Positions 36,530-44,477 of a stretch of 64,000 nt of DNA are shown piece after piece (within the stretch, counting starts at the first letter, position 1; each line of letters opens with the position of its first letter). Both the position numbers and the translations under genes were made by a program. The stretch is from Verrucomicrobiota bacterium (GTDB lineage Bacteria > Verrucomicrobiota > Verrucomicrobiia > CAIQCK01): the NCBI GenBank assembly GCA_016235595.1, contig JACRJX010000041.1, forward strand, positions 124,001 to 188,000, given 5' to 3'. The notes beneath the pieces were generated by a model. The model ran no database searches, was not told the DNA's origin, and was given only the letters and a program-made list of their open reading frames with translations.

Positions 36530-38113
36530 TCACCACCACTGGTAACCATTCAATACATCTCTATCGCCGACTGCATTGTCACCCACGTTACTCGATTTGC
36601 TGTTTACTGCCGTAGAAGGGCGCCCACATTTCTTCATCATCTGTTTGCGGGCATAAACATATGCAGCGCTTTCGGCATATCTTTTTACCAGATCACAATG
36701 TCTGTGAGGCTTACAGAATGATCCGTCTGCTCGCGAAATTTCCCATGGGCACGGCCCTTTGCACTGCATCCATAGCCAGCATGACTCGCAATGATGGTCA
36801 ATACTTGCTCGGTAATCGCGCCAGAATTGCTTGCATCGTTTCTCGTCGGGTCCATCCGTTATGTTGCCAATCCGCCATGCTTGCATGCCAACATACCGGT
36901 GGCATGGGTAAAGTGTGCCGTCCGCACCCACGGTCGTTGTGCCGCGACACGCGCCACACTTGAATGGACTTGCTTCAGACGTACGTGTGTCTTTTTCCTG
37001 TTCAGCGATGAATGACGCATAAGGGAAATATTTCGGCGTCTCGCCCGCTGCTAGTTTCTCAAGCATCCACGGGATAAGCTCCTCTCGTTCTTGGCGGTCA
37101 CACTCTGCCAAGTCATCTTCGGTGCAATCAGCGAGGCTTGGATGCATCGGATTAACCGCGCGGCCAAGCACAATACGAGTAAATCCAAATGCCTCAAAGA
37201 ACTTGATAAGGTTCAACATGCGAGGCACGGGATGAGTCATTGTGCAGCGCACGGTTACTGCGCGCCGACGTGCCATCAACTTCTTAATACCCGCTGCCGC
37301 CATATCAAAAGAACCGCGGCCTCCGCGAGTCGGGCATTGAGCGTCATGAATCTCTGGCGGCCCATCGAGGCTTACCATCAAACCAAAGTTGTATCGCTTA
37401 ATATACCCGATGACTTCCTCGTCCAACAGGGTGCCGTTCGTCGTCATTGAGTAAGATACTTTTTTACCGTGTAGCTTGGCCAGCCTTTGGCTGTAATTGA
37501 TGGCGAATCGCAGCACGGGCTTATTCAAGAGCGGTTCTCCTCCAAAAAAGGTGATACTCACGTTCTTGTTTCGTCCACTCACTGCAAAAAGCCACGTGAT
37601 AGCCTGGCGTGCGACTGTCTCGCTCATCAGTCCTTGGTTGGGCACAATCTCCCGACAGGTTCCGCAATAGCAGTATTTACAGGCCAAGTTACACGTCTCC
37701 GCCAGTGCCAACTCAAGTTTAGTCCATGACGTGGAGTAGCGTTCATTGAGTTGTTGTTCCAGAGTCTTTGTCGTGATTGAGTAGTCAGGCACATCGAACA
37801 GTCCGTGCTTGGCTAGAAGGGCAGCTTCACGCGCCACACTATCAACGACTTCGGACGAAAAGCGACCATCAGTTAAAAGTTGTGCTCTAGCTTCCTTGAT
37901 GGAGCAAGTGCGGCACAAATCCAAATAACGGTGCGTTGGTTCGTTGATGCGATAAAACCGGCAAGAAGATGTGTCATACACAAGCCTTTCACCAAGGCAC
38001 TCAAAGGCGTGATACGGTGGCGGCTTTCTCCTGGACACCTCGCCAGACAAGCCGTCATCGCTACCAACGCGCGCACCGCTACTAGTCATAGAACACACAT
38101 CTTTATTTGACAT
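36530..38113 (-). CDS. Radical SAM/SPASM peptide maturase with PqqD-like domain
   Basis: About 527 residues from ATG 38113. Residues about 35-105 form a PqqD-like recognition domain (ERLVYDTSSCRFYRINEPTH). The radical SAM core follows with CNLACKYC (Cys about 141, 145, 148), FFGGEPLL, TTNGTLL and SLDGPPE. The SPASM domain has FKCGACRGTT, LYPCHRYVG, HHCESCWLWMQC and KPHRHC, giving ligands for two auxiliary 4Fe-4S clusters. Best fit is the QhpD/PeaB-like or Cys-rich-peptide maturase group that forms thioether bonds. It overlaps the upstream gene by 11 bases and lies 27 bases before the Asp-X-Cys protein. Confidence 0.9.
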   Translation of the reverse strand: MSNKDVCSMTSSGARVGSDDGLSGEVSRRKPPPYHAFECLGERLVYDTSSCRFYRINEPTHRYLDLCRTCSIKEARAQLLTDGRFSSEVVDSVAREAALLAKHGLFDVPDYSITTKTLEQQLNERYSTSWTKLELALAETCNLACKYCYCGTCREIVPNQGLMSETVARQAITWLFAVSGRNKNVSITFFGGEPLLNKPVLRFAINYSQRLAKLHGKKVSYSMTTNGTLLDEEVIGYIKRYNFGLMVSLDGPPEIHDAQCPTRGGRGSFDMAAAGIKKLMARRRAVTVRCTMTHPVPRMLNLIKFFEAFGFTRIVLGRAVNPMHPSLADCTEDDLAECDRQEREELIPWMLEKLAAGETPKYFPYASFIAEQEKDTRTSEASPFKCGACRGTTTVGADGTLYPCHRYVGMQAWRIGNITDGPDEKRCKQFWRDYRASIDHHCESCWLWMQCKGPCPWEISRADGSFCKPHRHCDLVKRYAESAAYVYARKQMMKKCGRPSTAVNSKSSNVGDNAVGDRDVLNGYQWW

Positions 38114-39407
38114 ATGGTTTCGCCAGGATAGCTGCATTTGTTGTGTAGCTTCGAACTACCTGGCCGTTCTGAATCAGCCCAGCCAATCGCCCATCGTCCT
38201 CGTATACCAGAAATGTGTCGGTCTTCTCCCTCCTGATGCGTATCAACCGCCCTTTTTCATTATAGGACAGCGCGCACACGAGAGTTTTTACACCACTTTT
38301 AATCTCCTCCTCCTTACGAACTTTTCCCTTTAGCATTCCAGAGGTGAACCACGTTTTGACCTTCCTGATTCCATCGACCCCTTCGACAGTCTCTTCGCCT
38401 TTAGCATCATCCCTGTGCCAGAACTCCTTCTGGCTCTTCGCGTTGGTTCGAGCAATGGCAGCATTCCCTCTGGAAACAGAGCTTCTCGTTACACTGTAAC
38501 GCCATTCGCCGTCGCGCATTACTGTTTGTGCTGCCGCGTTCCAGATAATCTCCCGGTTTTGTAGCTTCAGTTTCGGGTTGAGCTTTTCATCTACTCCATA
38601 CATGAAAGTTTCGATCGTTCCATTCGTTCGGGTAATCTTGCTCAAACTTTCATCCACCCCTCCGATAACGTTCTGATTCTTGATCACCTGTACTCGCGGT
38701 CTCGGGCCGAGCTCCATCTCAATCTTTTCTCCATTGATCAGCATCAGCCCGCTCACTGCATTCGTCAGCGGCTTTCGCAGAACCTCCAAGACCGTCCGAT
38801 TGCCTTCACAAATTCTTGCAAGGTTGTTCCCGTCATAGATATAATCAAACGTTCCTTCGGCCACCTCCATCGTGGAAATCCGCCCCTTTCGGAACACCAG
38901 GTTGTGTCCACACTTACACGAAGCTGTTATGGTGTTTCCTTGAATCTCCGCCGTCCAATGTCTCTTCGCCACAAGGAGGTTTCGATTATTCTTGTCTCGG
39001 CGAAACATCCGCAACGTCCCGTTAGGCTGAAGCAGGCAGAAACGATTTTCATCTACTTGCACAATTTTGGATTCAAGCAGGGGTATGCTCCAACCATAGC
39101 CAGCAAAGGGAGATCGGTTTCTGCTGTTCGACCTAAAAAACGCAAGGAGAGGCAACCGCTGTCTCTGGTTCGATTCCATCTCCCCCATCTTTCCGATCAG
39201 GAATACGTTCCCCTGACGATCCACTCCGTCAAAGTGACTCGGCGATATGACCCAGCTAAGGCCACAGGCGTAACCTATTCTTGGGAATGATAAGGAGATA
39301 AGCGTGGCGAGGCAGACGAATAGTAAAGATCTCCGAACATGAAGATCCGCGACCAAACCACAAAGACCCAGCTTAGAGGATTTGAAGAAATGAAACACAT
39401 GCCTCAT
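38103..39407 (-). CDS. Exported YD/RHS-repeat-like protein
   Basis: About 434 residues from ATG 39407; longer upstream frame lacks protein character. N-terminal signal sequence (LFVCLATLISLSFPRIGYAC). The rest is built from short beta-hairpin repeats such as GTFDYIYDGNNLARI, GRLIRIRREKTDTFLVYEDD and GRLAGLIQ, as in RHS/YD-repeat shells, though far shorter than full RHS proteins. First gene of the operon; may form a scaffold or shell for the exported Cys-rich product. Confidence 0.75.
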   Translation of the reverse strand: MRHVFHFFKSSKLGLCGLVADLHVRRSLLFVCLATLISLSFPRIGYACGLSWVISPSHFDGVDRQGNVFLIGKMGEMESNQRQRLPLLAFFRSNSRNRSPFAGYGWSIPLLESKIVQVDENRFCLLQPNGTLRMFRRDKNNRNLLVAKRHWTAEIQGNTITASCKCGHNLVFRKGRISTMEVAEGTFDYIYDGNNLARICEGNRTVLEVLRKPLTNAVSGLMLINGEKIEMELGPRPRVQVIKNQNVIGGVDESLSKITRTNGTIETFMYGVDEKLNPKLKLQNREIIWNAAAQTVMRDGEWRYSVTRSSVSRGNAAIARTNAKSQKEFWHRDDAKGEETVEGVDGIRKVKTWFTSGMLKGKVRKEEEIKSGVKTLVCALSYNEKGRLIRIRREKTDTFLVYEDDGRLAGLIQNGQVVRSYTTNAAILAKPYVK

Positions 39408-39785
39408 CACATCGAATACTGAAAGGCTTTCTGTTGTTACTGCTCGGCATCGCGAATGAGGCTGCCGCGTTTGCTGTGTCTTCAACAGATGGCGAGAGCG
39501 CTGTCCGCGGTTCACTTTCTTCATAAACCCAGACCACGCACCAACAGGCACACTTAGCGCCGCCACTGAAAAACCCGGGTGGTTTTGACATTGGCAGAAC
39601 ATGTGCGAGACAGCATACTTCACGCTATTGCGTATGAACCATACACACCTCGGTTTTCGTGTGTTCATGATCGCATCTACTGTAGTTCTACTACACTCCT
39701 TAGTAACTGCACAGAACTAAGTGCGTTTATGTCATAATATGACCGTTTCGGTCAATAGAAAAATACATGGACATTCCCCGATTTC
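39408..39785. promoter_or_regulatory. Upstream region of the radical SAM operon with two palindromes
   Basis: Holds TGTAG-TTCTA-CTACA (39681-39695) and TGACCG-TTT-CGGTCA (39740-39754), both perfect inverted repeats, in AT-rich DNA upstream of the operon. These are good candidates for operators; no regulator gene is adjacent within the operon. Nothing coding seen. Confidence 0.4.
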
Positions 39786-40355
39786 TCAGGGGAAGTGAAA
39801 AAGCCAGGGTTGAGCCGCTGACGCTTCGCGCACGACAAGAGCCCGCGGCGCACTCCACGCGCCTAGTCGCGACAACAAGACCCCGATGCCGTCGACCAGC
39901 GCGTAGTAGTGAAACTCCGGCACGCCGAAGAATCGCTTCGCCACTCCGGTGACCCGCGTCACCAATACCGACAATTTTAATCGCTCCCCCAGCCACGACG
40001 CGCAGAAATACGCTGTCGCCAACACCAGCACGGTCAGGTTCTTCAACCGTTGGTAATCCAGCACGCGCATGTCTTCCAACCGATAGCTCTGTTTGATGAA
40101 CCGAATCGTTTCCTCCACCAGCCACCGCGTCAGATACCCGCTCACCACCGCCCACACCGAGCAGCGCGTCGCCCGAACTTCCACGTGGGTCAACAACAGC
40201 AACGGTTCTTTACCGAAACCTCGGATCACCACCAGCGTCAACTCCTCCGCGCGCTGCCCCGGCAGCCGCACTTTGCGAAAGCCGTATTCGATGTGCGTTT
40301 TCCTCTCTCCGCCCGCCGCCTCCTGCACCAGCGTCTCGGCGTAACGTATCGGCAC
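39786..40355 (-). pseudogene. IS4-type transposase C-terminal fragment
   Basis: 189 codons matching the catalytic C-terminal part of IS4-superfamily transposases: RWLVEETIRFIKQSYRLEDM contains the Y-(2)-R-(3)-E-(6)-K type signature. The N-terminal part with the first catalytic Asp residues is missing, so the element is dead. The frame ends normally at 39786. Confidence 0.75.
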
Positions 40356-40396
40356 GCCTCAAAAAGGGGTGTTACCCAAGCCGGACGCATCCCGAC

Positions 40397-40590
40397 ATGG
40401 ACAAACAGACCAAGAAACAAGTGCTGGCCAAGCTGCGCGAGCGCTACAGCCGCGCGGGCCGAGAATACAAATCCAAGATGCTCGATCAACTTCAAGAGCT
40501 TTTCGGCTTTCACCGCAAGGTGGCCATTCGGGCGGCAGGCTCGACATTGAAACCTCCGTGCTCGATTCCGGTGTTCAAAGTTGACGCCGT
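40397..40590 (+). pseudogene. Second transposase N-terminal fragment
   Basis: Starts MDKQTKKQVLAKLRERYSRA and continues as a basic helical DNA-binding start of an integrase-core transposase, then breaks after about 55 codons at the boundary with the XRE gene. No catalytic DDE part remains. Confidence 0.55.
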
Positions 40591-40886
40591 TTCCTGCGGG
40601 CTAGGAGCTTCTTCTCCAAAGCACGCAGTTTTCGACGCTGGCTCGGACTTGTTTTCAGTTTCACCCCTCTGAAGAACGCTCCGGGACTAACGTTCAGGGC
40701 TTCCGCCAAGGCGAGCAATTCTGTGTCCGTTATGCATCTCAACTGGGATTCGATCTTCGAAAGTGTCACCCGGCTCAGTTCCAAGCCAAGCTTGCTGCAC
40801 CGCGCCGCAAATTGTTCCTGGGTCATTCCTCGCTTGCGGCGAAGCTCTGCAACTTGAGGTCCCGTGGTGTTTTGTTTGGCCGCCAT
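40575..40886 (-). CDS. XRE-family HTH regulator A
   Basis: 103 residues from ATG 40886 (MAAKQNTTGPQVAEL). HTH_3 fold: LRRKRGMTQEQFAARCSKLG, then ELSRVTLSKIESQLRCITDT. Paralogous to the next gene upstream, with the same unusual QLRC helix, but with a ~30-residue basic C-terminal extension (KKLLARRKRRQL). Its 3' end abuts transposase debris. Likely an autoregulating repressor. Confidence 0.8.
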   Translation of the reverse strand: MAAKQNTTGPQVAELRRKRGMTQEQFAARCSKLGLELSRVTLSKIESQLRCITDTELLALAEALNVSPGAFFRGVKLKTSPSQRRKLRALEKKLLARRKRRQL

Positions 40887-41032
40887 ACGTCTTTGAAGTT
40901 GTATTCGTGTCAGATCAACGGCTCGGAACTGCTCCAGTAACGGAACAACGTCAGATCGTTCGGCCAGCAATATAGTGCCCAGCCTGGATCAAGTCGAGCG
41001 GCTTCCCCAATCTCGCCCCCAACCAGGGTTGT

Positions 41033-41266
41033 TTATCGCTTCCCTGGGTACAACTCCTTCAATTCAACCTTCAACGCCTTTGCCAGTGTCCACAGCTCTG
41101 AATCCGACACGCACCTCAACTGGGTTTCAATCTTGGCCAGCGTTACCCGGGTCAACTCCAGCCCCATCACAGTGCATTTCGCCGCGAACATCTCCTGCGT
41201 CAACCCCAGCTTGTCGCGGAGTTTCCTGATCTGCGGACCAACGACGTTTTGCTTGTGAGAGGCCAT
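41033..41266 (-). CDS. XRE-family HTH regulator B
   Basis: 77 residues, complete HTH_3 domain: LRDKLGLTQEMFAAKCTVMG and LTRVTLAKIETQLRCVSDSE. Paralogue of regulator A. It is divergent from the small exported zinc-ribbon gene, and two palindromes lie in the shared promoter region (41272-41286 and 41314-41329), one overlapping its own ribosome binding site. Likely represses itself and the divergent gene. Confidence 0.85.
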   Translation of the reverse strand: MASHKQNVVGPQIRKLRDKLGLTQEMFAAKCTVMGLELTRVTLAKIETQLRCVSDSELWTLAKALKVELKELYPGKR

Positions 41267-41271
41267 GTTTC

Positions 41272-41286
41272 CAAGTTCGGAACTTG
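41272..41286. promoter_or_regulatory. Perfect palindromic operator CAAGTTC-G-GAACTTG
   Basis: 15-bp perfect palindrome 5 bases upstream of the XRE-B start codon; it overlaps a TTGACA (-35-like, 41284-41289) directed toward the + strand gene, with TAAAAA at 41307-41312 at 17-base spacing. Fits an XRE operator. Confidence 0.6.
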
Positions 41287-41313
41287 ACAGTATCTAAACG
41301 CAGGCGTAAAAAG

Positions 41314-41329
41314 GTTCCGATATTGGAAC
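41314..41329. promoter_or_regulatory. Second operator-like inverted repeat GTTCC-N6-GGAAC
   Basis: GTTCCGATATTGGAAC shares the GTTC/GAAC half-site with the palindrome at 41272 and lies just downstream of the -10-like element, about 42 bases centre to centre. Consistent with two regulator dimers. Confidence 0.5.
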
Positions 41330-41353
41330 AACATGAGTCGCGGAAGGATAACC

Positions 41354-41533
41354 ATGAGAACATCTGTCATTAAGCTGGGAATCTCTGCAATGCTGCTGCT
41401 GTTTACGGTTGGGACCGTCATGGCGGCTGTTTACACCTACAAGTGCCCCAAGTGTGGATTGATCCAGCAATACGATCGCGCTGGGTTCTACAAGTGTCCC
41501 AAGGACGGATGGATAATGACAAGGGTGTATTAA
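41354..41533 (+). CDS. Small exported zinc-ribbon protein
   Basis: 59 residues from the ATG preceded by GGAAGGA (the upstream ATG at 41333 lacks a site). Signal peptide or membrane anchor about 1-24 (LGISAMLLLFTVGTVMA), then a rubredoxin-like zinc ribbon with CPKCG and KCPKDG. One of the four ligands is not Cys. Divergent from the XRE regulator. Confidence 0.65.
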   Translation: MRTSVIKLGISAMLLLFTVGTVMAAVYTYKCPKCGLIQQYDRAGFYKCPKDGWIMTRVY

Positions 41534-41594
41534 CAAATACTTGCAACGGAGTGCAAGACGAGGTGATGATTGCCGCCTCATTTGCTGAACGACA

Positions 41595-41699
41595 ATGAAG
41601 CGTGTTGCTGTCTTTGTTTTGCTCTGGGCAGGCCATTGTTTGGCTGCTGATCTCACCACTCTCGATGGCAGGCCCAAATTCATCTCAACTGCTTGTTGA
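41595..41699 (+). pseudogene. Truncated exported protein (signal peptide only)
   Basis: 34 codons: a clear signal peptide (MKRVAVFVLLWAGHCLAADL) then TTLDGRPK, the usual start of small Verrucomicrobial secreted proteins, then an early stop. Likely the 5' end of a lost gene. Confidence 0.4.
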
Positions 41700-41725
41700 C
41701 CAGATAATGAAGAAACGCTGAGAAG

Positions 41726-42670
41726 ATGGACATTATCTTTCCATGCACGAAATGCGGACAGCAGCTCACTGTCGACGAAGCTGGAGCTGGTCAGATCGTC
41801 CCGTGCCCGAAGTGCAACCAGAGTTTGATAATTCCGTCGTTGAGTGTTGGAGCGCCTCCAGACAGCGGGGAAGCGACGACTTTCCCGTTCTCGTCATCTG
41901 TTGTGGAGAAACCCGTTGAATCTTCCCTGCATTCCGCAAGCGATGCCAGAACTAGTGCTGCTGCTGTTGCGAGCTTAATCCTAGGCATTCTGAGCTTATG
42001 CCTCGGTGCAATCACAGGCATACCCGCAGTTATACTCGGGCATGTATCGCGAAGTGCAATCCAACATTCAAAGGGAAAGTTAACAGGGGCGGGAAAAGCC
42101 TTGGCTGGGTTGATCATGGGGTATGTCTCCATCGTTGTGACCCTCACCCTCGCTGTGATAATAATTGGGCTTGCGGGTGATAACACTCCGCGTGCAGTTG
42201 CTTCCTATGGAAGCGCTCCTGATTACAGTTCTGCAATCGACGAAATTCTCAAGAAGGATCAGTTATTGGGAATCGCCATGCAAAACAAGCTGTCTGGCAT
42301 GAAGATTGAGAGCGACGAAGACCTTAATAATTATGCACGTATTGTGAACGAGTATGCCACCGCCGCGAGAGGAATAGATCTGAGCAGATGTCCACGCGAC
42401 TTCGCAGAGCAGTATTGGAGACACATTAGCGCTTGGTCAGGGAAGTCTCAGGAGTTGTTTTCGCATCCGCACATTCCATCAGGAGGCGAGGCCTTTTTTG
42501 AGGGGATGTTGCGCGGGCTGAACGGTGATTGGACTGGCGGTGCCTTTGAAAGGCAGGCAGAGTTCAAGACATTCGCACAACGGGTTCAAAATCAGGAATC
42601 TCAAGTGCGAGAAACATGGCGGGAAGTGGAGGCTCTCGCAATTCGCTACGGCGTCAAACTTTCAAAATGA
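41726..42670 (+). CDS. Zinc-ribbon, DUF4190-type membrane protein
   Basis: 314 residues. N-terminal zinc ribbon (FPCTKCGQQL ... VPCPKCNQSL, Cys about 7, 10, 27, 30), a Ser-rich linker, two transmembrane helices at about 78-105 and 125-150 in DUF4190 style (SLILGILSLCLGAITGIPAV), and a ~150-residue helical C-terminal domain of unknown role. Zinc-ribbon membrane proteins of this type are frequent in Planctomycetes and Verrucomicrobia. Monocistronic. Confidence 0.8.
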   Translation: MDIIFPCTKCGQQLTVDEAGAGQIVPCPKCNQSLIIPSLSVGAPPDSGEATTFPFSSSVVEKPVESSLHSASDARTSAAAVASLILGILSLCLGAITGIPAVILGHVSRSAIQHSKGKLTGAGKALAGLIMGYVSIVVTLTLAVIIIGLAGDNTPRAVASYGSAPDYSSAIDEILKKDQLLGIAMQNKLSGMKIESDEDLNNYARIVNEYATAARGIDLSRCPRDFAEQYWRHISAWSGKSQELFSHPHIPSGGEAFFEGMLRGLNGDWTGGAFERQAEFKTFAQRVQNQESQVRETWREVEALAIRYGVKLSK

Positions 42671-42835
42671 TCTTCGGACTGTTTATCGCGCCGCGAAGTT
42701 GACGTTTAACAACGGTCGTGAAACTGACAGTTATTCATCAGTAACGTGCAGCCGATCAGGGGAACGCAACGGCCATCTGCTCTCGATTTTGATCGTCATC
42801 AAGCGGTGGTGTAATAGAGGACGAAGAACCACTAG

Positions 42836-42850
42836 CCCCCCCCCCCCCCC
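42836..42850. repeat. Homopolymeric C15 tract
   Basis: Fifteen consecutive C residues in the intergenic region upstream of the 43-53 kb cassette. No other such tract is seen in the window. Confidence 0.9.
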
Positions 42851-42887
42851 TGATTCCCAGCCAGCTTCCGTGGTATAACAACGTGAA

Positions 42888-42907
42888 GGAAAGCTGATCA
42901 GCTTTCC
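42888..42907. promoter_or_regulatory. Perfect 20-bp palindrome upstream of the cassette
   Basis: GGAAAGCTGA-TCAGCTTTCC is a perfect palindrome, followed at 42910-42934 by CCCGACC/GGTCGGG arms. Both sit just before the first small gene of the cassette (a ribbon-helix-helix-like protein). Operator and/or transcript hairpin. Confidence 0.55.
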
Positions 42908-42963
42908 GCCCCGACCCCTTCCCGTATGGTCGGGATCATTCATTCAACCACAGGAGGTTCATC

Positions 42964-43161
42964 ATGTGCAAAGGCCACTATTCCCCAAAGCTGTCCCGTT
43001 CTCTCGTCTCAAAGCTGTACCACGCCGCCAAGGAGAAGAACGTGCCCATGACGGTTTTGGCTGACCAGATCATGTCGACCGCTCTTGGCATGAAGCAACA
43101 GCCAGAGCCAGTCGCGGCAGTTCATGAGACGCCGGCCAGCCAGTATCCGCAGCAGCCGTAG
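42964..43161 (+). CDS. Ribbon-helix-helix-like small protein
   Basis: 65 residues; AGGAGG-like site upstream. Basic start, then two helices (LVSKLYHAAKEKNVPMTVLA and following) as in RHH antitoxin/repressor proteins; the tail is Pro/Gln-rich. First gene of the cassette and next to a palindrome, so possibly an autoregulator. Confidence 0.6.
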   Translation: MCKGHYSPKLSRSLVSKLYHAAKEKNVPMTVLADQIMSTALGMKQQPEPVAAVHETPASQYPQQP

Positions 43162-43187
43162 TTCCACGAATTCCACCCAGTTTCAAG

Positions 43188-43226
43188 AAGCCCGAGCCTC
43201 ATCAAGAGGTGCCGGGTCTTTTTGTT
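43188..43226 (+). terminator. Rho-independent terminator
   Basis: Stem built from CCCG...CCTC and GAGG...CGGG arms with a short loop, followed by TTTTTG. Confidence 0.65.
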
Positions 43227-43257
43227 TCACCCCCAACTTCACTGAAAGGTCACACAC

Positions 43258-43506
43258 ATGTTCAGAAGGAAACGTCACATCAACGCCAGAAACAACGAAT
43301 GGTATGTCATCCACAGGAACAGCCCACAGAACAACAACTTGAGCATCGGCAGGATCATCGGCATGGGTGCCGGCGTTCTCATCCTCGCTCTGCTCGCCTG
43401 GAAATTGATCCAGTGGGTGTTCAGCCTGTTCGTGGCGGCGCTCCCATTCTTGATTCTGGCCGGTGCCGCCATCATTGCCTTTGTCATCGTTCGCAAACAG
43501 ACCTGA
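43258..43506 (+). CDS. Small two-helix membrane protein
   Basis: 82 residues; basic N-terminus (MFRRKRHINARNN), then two transmembrane segments at about 31-51 and 55-78. No motif. Cassette member of unknown role. Confidence 0.6.
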   Translation: MFRRKRHINARNNEWYVIHRNSPQNNNLSIGRIIGMGAGVLILALLAWKLIQWVFSLFVAALPFLILAGAAIIAFVIVRKQT

Positions 43507-43615
43507 CCTGGCGTTCTTGTCCCGCACCCCTCAAACCACTGCCCACCTCCAGCGGGACACGCCAGGCATTTTCCGTCAACAACCAACAACCCAAACAACG
43601 AAAGGAGGAAAAGCC

Positions 43616-44374
43616 ATGAGCCAACAACGATATTCACGTCCAGCCTACAAGGCGTTCGTGGAGGCCCTGCACAAGTCAATCGGCACAGCACACGTAAGCA
43701 ACTGGAACCTCTACAGCGACTTCCTGGAGTTGTCGTTCATTGCAATGTCGCAGCCTGTCCGCAAGTGGCTGACGGGCGAAATCGATGCCAATCGCGAAGC
43801 TCGTTACATGGAAATCGTGAAGCGGTATCCAAACCCAAACGCGTTCGCGGAAGCGTTGGGCATCGTAGTTCTCGGGCTGGAGGAAGATACGCACGATTTC
43901 CTCGGCAATGTTGCCGGTGAACTCGGTTTGCTGGAAGGCGAGTGGCACGGCCAGTTCTTCACGCCGAAACATGTCTGCGACCTGATGGTGCAGATGAACC
44001 TTGCCGAAGAAGACAAGCCCGATCCGGAACACCGGCTGAAGATCTGTGAACCGGCGTGCGGGGCGGGAGCGATGGCATTGTCCGTTGCGAGCTTCCTGAA
44101 AGATCGCGGCTTTCATCCAGTCAACTGGTGGCTGGAAGCGATAGACAAGGACAGACGCATGTTCCACGCAGCCTACATTCAGTTGAGTCTATCCGGCGTG
44201 CCGGGGATTGTCCGCAACGCCGACGCACTTTCACTCGAACAGTGGGACGCGGAACTGACGATGGCAGGAGCGATGTTTCCGCTGCGACACGAAGCCGAGG
44301 AAGAAAACAAGCCAGCCATAATACGGCCCACAACGGACCAATTCCAACTGGAGGTCGCCAGTTGCGGAACATGA
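43616..44374 (+). CDS. N-6 adenine methylase-like protein
   Basis: 252 residues from the ATG following AAAGGAGG. The HsdM-like core shows GQFFTPKHV (target-recognition start) and motif I, CEPACGAGAM, for SAM binding, then AIDKDRR. No NPPY/NPPF catalytic motif IV is visible where expected after NADALSLEQWD. So it may bind SAM or DNA without methylating, or use an altered motif. Short plasmid-borne relatives exist. In line with the cassette genes. Confidence 0.75.
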   Translation: MSQQRYSRPAYKAFVEALHKSIGTAHVSNWNLYSDFLELSFIAMSQPVRKWLTGEIDANREARYMEIVKRYPNPNAFAEALGIVVLGLEEDTHDFLGNVAGELGLLEGEWHGQFFTPKHVCDLMVQMNLAEEDKPDPEHRLKICEPACGAGAMALSVASFLKDRGFHPVNWWLEAIDKDRRMFHAAYIQLSLSGVPGIVRNADALSLEQWDAELTMAGAMFPLRHEAEEENKPAIIRPTTDQFQLEVASCGT

Positions 44375-44430
44375 ACGCGAAGCAACTGGCAGAACAAGCG
44401 GCCTACTGGCTGAAAGATAAATCCACCTGA
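44371..44430 (+). CDS. Possible 19-residue leader peptide
   Basis: Starts at an ATGA overlap with the methylase stop: MNAKQLAEQAAYWLKDKST, a plausible amphipathic helix, ending just before the next gene's leader. Too short to be certain. Confidence 0.3.
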   Translation: MNAKQLAEQAAYWLKDKST

Positions 44431-44477
44431 AGTCTTTCCGTCAACCACAACAACCCAAACGAAAGGAATCACACATC

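Noticed and set aside
39727..40155. Gly/Val-rich minus-strand frame
   Set aside because: Out-of-frame reading of the IS4-type transposase fragment.
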